9,250 nt of DNA from positions 1 to 9,250 of the forward strand of contig DAOWAG010000028.1 of the NCBI GenBank assembly GCA_030634715.1, written 5' to 3'. Under the pieces are notes generated by a model that was not told the DNA's origin, did not search any database, and was given only the letters and a program-made list of their open reading frames with translations. The DNA comes from Candidatus Aegiribacteria sp. (GTDB taxonomy: Bacteria > Fermentibacterota > Fermentibacteria > Fermentibacterales > Fermentibacteraceae). The translations under genes and the position numbers were made by a program. This document shows, piece by piece, positions 5,869-9,250 of the stretch. The first letter of the stretch is position 1, and every line of letters starts with the position of its first letter.

Positions 5869-8800
5869 TCAGTCGCTATTACGAATTCTATGCCAGTGAT
5901 CGAGCTTTACATAAAGGCAGGGTAGTACGACAAGTGTAAAGAACGTCGCCACAGCCAGACCACCTGATACGGTTCTCGCCATGGGAGCCCACATCACGGA
6001 ACTGTCTGTTGCAGCTATAGACAGGGGCATCAGAGCCAGAATTGTTGTGAAAGTGGTCATGAGGATTGGTCTGAGCCTCTTCCTCCCTGCGAGCACAATC
6101 GCTTCTCGCGAAGACATCCCTGATTCGCGACGAAGCTTGTTGGCAAAATCGATAAAGACTATACCATTATTGACCACAATCCCTGTCAGCATCAGAAGTC
6201 CGATAATGGATGTAAGTCCCATGGTTGTACCTGTAAGTAACAATGTCCAGATAACGCCTATCATCGCAAGAGGTATTTCCACCATTATGATGAAAGGTTC
6301 AAGAAGTGACTCGAACTGTGAAGCCATCACCATGTAAACAAGGATGATTGCTACAATGATGGCAAGAGCCATGCTGCCGAAAGCCTCCCCTTTGTCTTTG
6401 ATATCTCCAAGGATCTCGTACCTGTTCCCGCTGAGATCAAGAGTATCCATCATTATTTCCACATCAGTCGCAACTTCACCCAGAGGACGATCAAGTATCC
6501 GGCATGTGACCGACACGCTCCGCGACCTGTTTCTCCTTCCAATATCCTCAGGCACGAGAGTGTTCCTGAAACTGCCCCAGGCATCTAGTGGAAGTCCATA
6601 TGCAACAAGCCCAGCAATTTCTTCCATTGTCGACCTTGAGTCTTCACGATAATGAAGATTGATATCGTACTGTTTGCTGTCTTCAGTGTATGAAGCTGCA
6701 TCCAGTCCCAGGACGCCAATAGTTATCTCTTTACCCAAGCGCTCAGGCGACTGCCCCCGAAGGAGCAGGACATTGTCAGATGGAATGAAATCAACCTGTA
6801 TCAGCCGATTCCTGAGTGAGGATGATACGTCAGCAGTGCCGGGGATCTGGGTCATTTCACGGCTGACTGTTTCCCCGATACTCCGAAGTTCTTCAAGATC
6901 ACTGCCGTAGATAACGATATTGATAGGAAATTCATTGCCTATCGGCATTCCGCTGGAGAGACTGAATGTTATACCAGGAAATTGCTCTAAAACTTCGCGG
7001 ATTTCAGTATCATATTCCTCTATGCTCTTTGATCTCTCCCCTTCCACGGGGAAGTAGAGTTCCAGGCTTCCACTGCTGGAAGTGGAGGAACCGAAGACTG
7101 CACCCATTCCTTCATTTCTTCCCACACTCATGTAGGAATTGGACAGATCACCCGGTTCTATCAGATCCAGGACAGAATTCTCTATTTCCACGAAAATGCT
7201 GTCGGTGAATTCAAGACCTGTTCCCGGAGCAAGGCTGATATCGATATCGATAACTCCTTCCTTTGGCTCCGGCAGAAACGTACTTGGTATGAATCTCATC
7301 ATGAACAGCGAACCAGCGAAAAGCAGAGCCACAGGAATGAATACAAACCTTGTATGACCTGTCATCCAGTATACCGTCCGCGAGTATCGCTCTTCCAGTC
7401 TGTTTAGCCTGTGCTGTATCCTGCTGGATATAGACCTCTTTGAATGCTCTTTAATAAGTCTCTTCGACCCGGAAGCGAGAAGAGGTATCAGGGACTGCGA
7501 AACAAAGAGCGATATAAACAGTGCAACAGCTATTGTTATACTCAGATCCCTGAATATCTGACCGGTCATACCTGGCACAAACAACATTGGAATAAACACC
7601 GCTACTGTTGTCAGTGTTGAAGCGGTTACAGCCATACCCACCTGCGAAGCTCCATGCTCTGCAGCCTTTTTCTGACCTTCGCCCTCTCTCCTCCATCTAT
7701 GAATGTTCTCCAGAACCACGACTGAATTGTCCACTATCATCCCAATTGAGATACTGAGGCCGGCAAGTGACATGATGTTGAGGTTAACACCGAGAAGATA
7801 CATCGCGGCAAATGAAGCAATGAATGAGATGGGCATCGAGAGACTGACAATTCCAGCATTCGAAATTGAACCCAGAAAAAGCGTAAGAACAGCTGCGGCA
7901 AGGAACACTGCCTGAATGCCGGTACGAAGCAAATCGTTTATCGACTGCATGATGAATCCCTGCTGGGAGTAAATTATGGTACAGTCCAGAGTACCGGAAT
8001 ATTCGGAGGCTACTTCATCTATCGCAGACTCAAGCCTCCTGCATGTATTCACTGTGTTCGCATCCGAGCTCTTCCTGAAAATTGCAAGCACTGCTTCACC
8101 CTGATTGATGTAAATATAATTCCGGGGTTCCTGATAACTGTCGATTATATCGGCAACTTCATCCAGGCTTACAGGGCGGCCCTCATGAACACCAATGGCC
8201 AGCTCGCGGATGCTATTAATGTCCTCGAACCCGGACTGGACACTAACAGCGAATTCCATATCACCGTCCTCGATATCACCACCCGGCTGATTACCACTGA
8301 CCATGTTCAAAGCAGTGTAGATCTGAGCAAGTGGAATACCTGTCTCGGATAGAAGCACCGGATCAATTTCAACATTGATCTGTCTGATCTGCCCACCTTC
8401 CAGATCAACGGATGAGACACCTTCGATCCTGCTGAGTCTCGGTGTAATTTCATCCTCGATCAGGCTCCTCAGCTCTGCTCCATTCATCACTTCACTCGAA
8501 AAAGTCACCATAACAAGTGGCTTCATGCTCGATGACATAGTCCAGATAAGCGGATCTGACGATCCATCGGGCAGCTGACTCTTCATCCGGTCAACTGCGT
8601 CACGAATGTCACTTTCCGCCTGATCAATATCAGCGCTGTTCGTCATTTCGAGAGTAACGACACTGAGCCCGTATTTTGAGTTGGAAAGAACCGTCTCGAT
8701 TCCTTCGACCCCGGAAACAGCATCCTCGATAGGTTCCGTAACGAGACCCTCCATCTCGAGAGGTCCGGCACCCGGCTGGACGGTAAGTATAAAGACCATT

Positions 8801-8928
8801 CCGAGGTCGACCTTCGGGAAATAATCAATTCCAAGTTGTGTGGTTGCGAACAGTCCTGCTCCCGTCAGAAGCAGAAAGATCATGATAAATGTTGTTCTCC
8901 TGCGTACCGCGAGTCCTGCAAGATTCAT
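5869..8928 (-). CDS. RND-family efflux transporter permease, AcrB/HAE-1 type
   Basis: A full-length inner-membrane pump (1019 residues; the family is about 1000-1050). It uses the proton gradient to push substrates from the periplasm or membrane through an adaptor and outer-membrane channel. The twofold plan is clear: TM1 (about 11-31), a periplasmic porter/docking domain (32-334), TM2-TM6 (335-485), TM7 (about 528-545), a second periplasmic domain (546-850) and TM8-TM12 (851-1006). GMIVDNSVVVLEN (396-408) is TM4, with D400 but Asn401 where AcrB has its second Asp. GIVVNNGIVFIDF (916-928) is TM10, with Asn in place of the AcrB lysine. Both changes are common in SwrC-like members. QFESLLEP (871-878) is also typical. 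The start ATG overlaps the adaptor stop as TAATG, with a weak AGGGTGG upstream. The substrate cannot be told. Confidence 0.96.
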   Translation of the reverse strand: MNLAGLAVRRRTTFIMIFLLLTGAGLFATTQLGIDYFPKVDLGMVFILTVQPGAGPLEMEGLVTEPIEDAVSGVEGIETVLSNSKYGLSVVTLEMTNSADIDQAESDIRDAVDRMKSQLPDGSSDPLIWTMSSSMKPLVMVTFSSEVMNGAELRSLIEDEITPRLSRIEGVSSVDLEGGQIRQINVEIDPVLLSETGIPLAQIYTALNMVSGNQPGGDIEDGDMEFAVSVQSGFEDINSIRELAIGVHEGRPVSLDEVADIIDSYQEPRNYIYINQGEAVLAIFRKSSDANTVNTCRRLESAIDEVASEYSGTLDCTIIYSQQGFIMQSINDLLRTGIQAVFLAAAVLTLFLGSISNAGIVSLSMPISFIASFAAMYLLGVNLNIMSLAGLSISIGMIVDNSVVVLENIHRWRREGEGQKKAAEHGASQVGMAVTASTLTTVAVFIPMLFVPGMTGQIFRDLSITIAVALFISLFVSQSLIPLLASGSKRLIKEHSKRSISSRIQHRLNRLEERYSRTVYWMTGHTRFVFIPVALLFAGSLFMMRFIPSTFLPEPKEGVIDIDISLAPGTGLEFTDSIFVEIENSVLDLIEPGDLSNSYMSVGRNEGMGAVFGSSTSSSGSLELYFPVEGERSKSIEEYDTEIREVLEQFPGITFSLSSGMPIGNEFPINIVIYGSDLEELRSIGETVSREMTQIPGTADVSSSLRNRLIQVDFIPSDNVLLLRGQSPERLGKEITIGVLGLDAASYTEDSKQYDINLHYREDSRSTMEEIAGLVAYGLPLDAWGSFRNTLVPEDIGRRNRSRSVSVTCRILDRPLGEVATDVEIMMDTLDLSGNRYEILGDIKDKGEAFGSMALAIIVAIILVYMVMASQFESLLEPFIIMVEIPLAMIGVIWTLLLTGTTMGLTSIIGLLMLTGIVVNNGIVFIDFANKLRRESGMSSREAIVLAGRKRLRPILMTTFTTILALMPLSIAATDSSVMWAPMARTVSGGLAVATFFTLVVLPCLYVKLDHWHRIRNSD

Positions 8929-9250
8929 TATCGCACCACCCTGACTTCATTACCATCTGAAGCAAGATGAAAGCCAAGAGCTATTACTGTATCTCCAGGA
9001 GAAATGCCCTCCGTTATCTCGATATCCATTCCATTCATTATTCCTGTTTCCAGCAGCACTGTTTCAACGACGCCGTCCCGAATTAGAACCGCCTCCCAGA
9101 AATTACCGTCAACCTGCCTCAACAAACGTCGAGGCAGTACAATCGCATTCTGAACTGTCTCCAGAGCGATGGTCGCTGCGCCTGTCATTCCGGAGCGGAG
9201 TAATTCTGAACTGTCATGGAACTGAACCGTCACCGGTACGAGGCCTGATA
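8928..9250 (-). CDS. RND efflux periplasmic adaptor (membrane fusion protein), C-terminal part
   Basis: The last 100-odd residues of a membrane fusion protein. The frame stays open to the right edge, so the true start is beyond 9250. The GTG at 9233 is an internal codon, since residues before it (GLVPV) continue the same beta strand. The fragment shows the beta-barrel strand VTVQFHDSSELLRSGMTG, the return strand with IVLPRRLLRQ, then a membrane-proximal domain with VETVLLETGIMNGMDIEITEGISPGDTV in two parts and the closing strand EVRVVR. These are standard features of HlyD/AcrA-type adaptors. The adaptor bridges the pump encoded next and an outer-membrane channel. The stop TAA overlaps the pump ATG by one base, which indicates a coupled operon. 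Confidence 0.92.
   Translation of the reverse strand, partial: SGLVPVTVQFHDSSELLRSGMTGAATIALETVQNAIVLPRRLLRQVDGNFWEAVLIRDGVVETVLLETGIMNGMDIEITEGISPGDTVIALGFHLASDGNEVRVVR

Noticed and set aside
5841..5870. Nested inverted repeats GATCA/TGATC and ATGC-AA-GCAT between the pump and nuclease genes
   Set aside because: The stems are short and interrupted, with no T-run on either strand, so I do not call a terminator.
5981..6910. Three plus-strand open frames of 83-118 codons opposite the RND pump gene
   Set aside because: They are antisense to a clearly conserved transporter, have no family resemblance and lack ribosome binding sites; they reflect its codon bias.
9234..9250. Treating the GTG at 9233 as the start of a small separate protein
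   Set aside because: The frame is open to the edge and the upstream residues fit the adaptor's beta strand, so it is a truncated larger gene.

Overview
The window looks like chromosomal DNA of a Gram-negative bacterium of moderate GC content. It encodes an RND efflux pump with its periplasmic adaptor and a signal-peptide-bearing, probable outer-membrane beta-strand protein, both of which need an outer membrane. Strong GGAGG-type ribosome binding sites precede most genes. The mix of families would fit an environmental lineage near the FCB group or a related candidate phylum. No phylogenetic marker is present, so this placement is only a guess. I saw no mobile element, CRISPR array, tRNA or rRNA.

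Layout. (1) 1-200, minus strand: a cobalamin (B12) riboswitch reading leftward, with its controlled gene beyond the left edge. (2) 317-2277, plus strand: a two-gene ABC exporter of the NatA/NatB type, joined by an ATGA overlap. (3) 2331-3143, plus: a class I SAM-dependent methyltransferase. (4) 3204-4127, plus: an exported protein resembling a YjbH-like beta-barrel, with an acidic helical tail. A perfect AT-rich 17-bp palindrome lies just upstream. (5) 4159-5808, minus: a fusion of a DnaQ-like exonuclease fold with a UvrC/Cho-type GIY-YIG nuclease, convergent with gene 4. (6) 5869-8928, minus: a complete RND inner-membrane pump. (7) 8928-9250, minus: the C-terminal part of its membrane fusion protein, cut by the right edge.

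How the genes work together. NatA and NatB should form one exporter. The fusion protein and RND pump overlap by one base (TAATG), are surely co-transcribed, and would form a drug, solvent or lipid efflux system with an outer-membrane channel not seen here. The nuclease follows the pump by 60 bases on the same strand and may be read from the same transcript, though a repair or nucleic-acid role has no obvious link to efflux.

Most worth a second look: the nuclease fusion, whose exonuclease half has lost most standard DEDDh catalytic residues and which carries about 250 C-terminal residues I do not recognise; the B12 riboswitch with a possible truncated kissing-loop platform; and the dyad in the putative promoter of the barrel gene. 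I found no convincing evidence for a wholly new multi-gene system.
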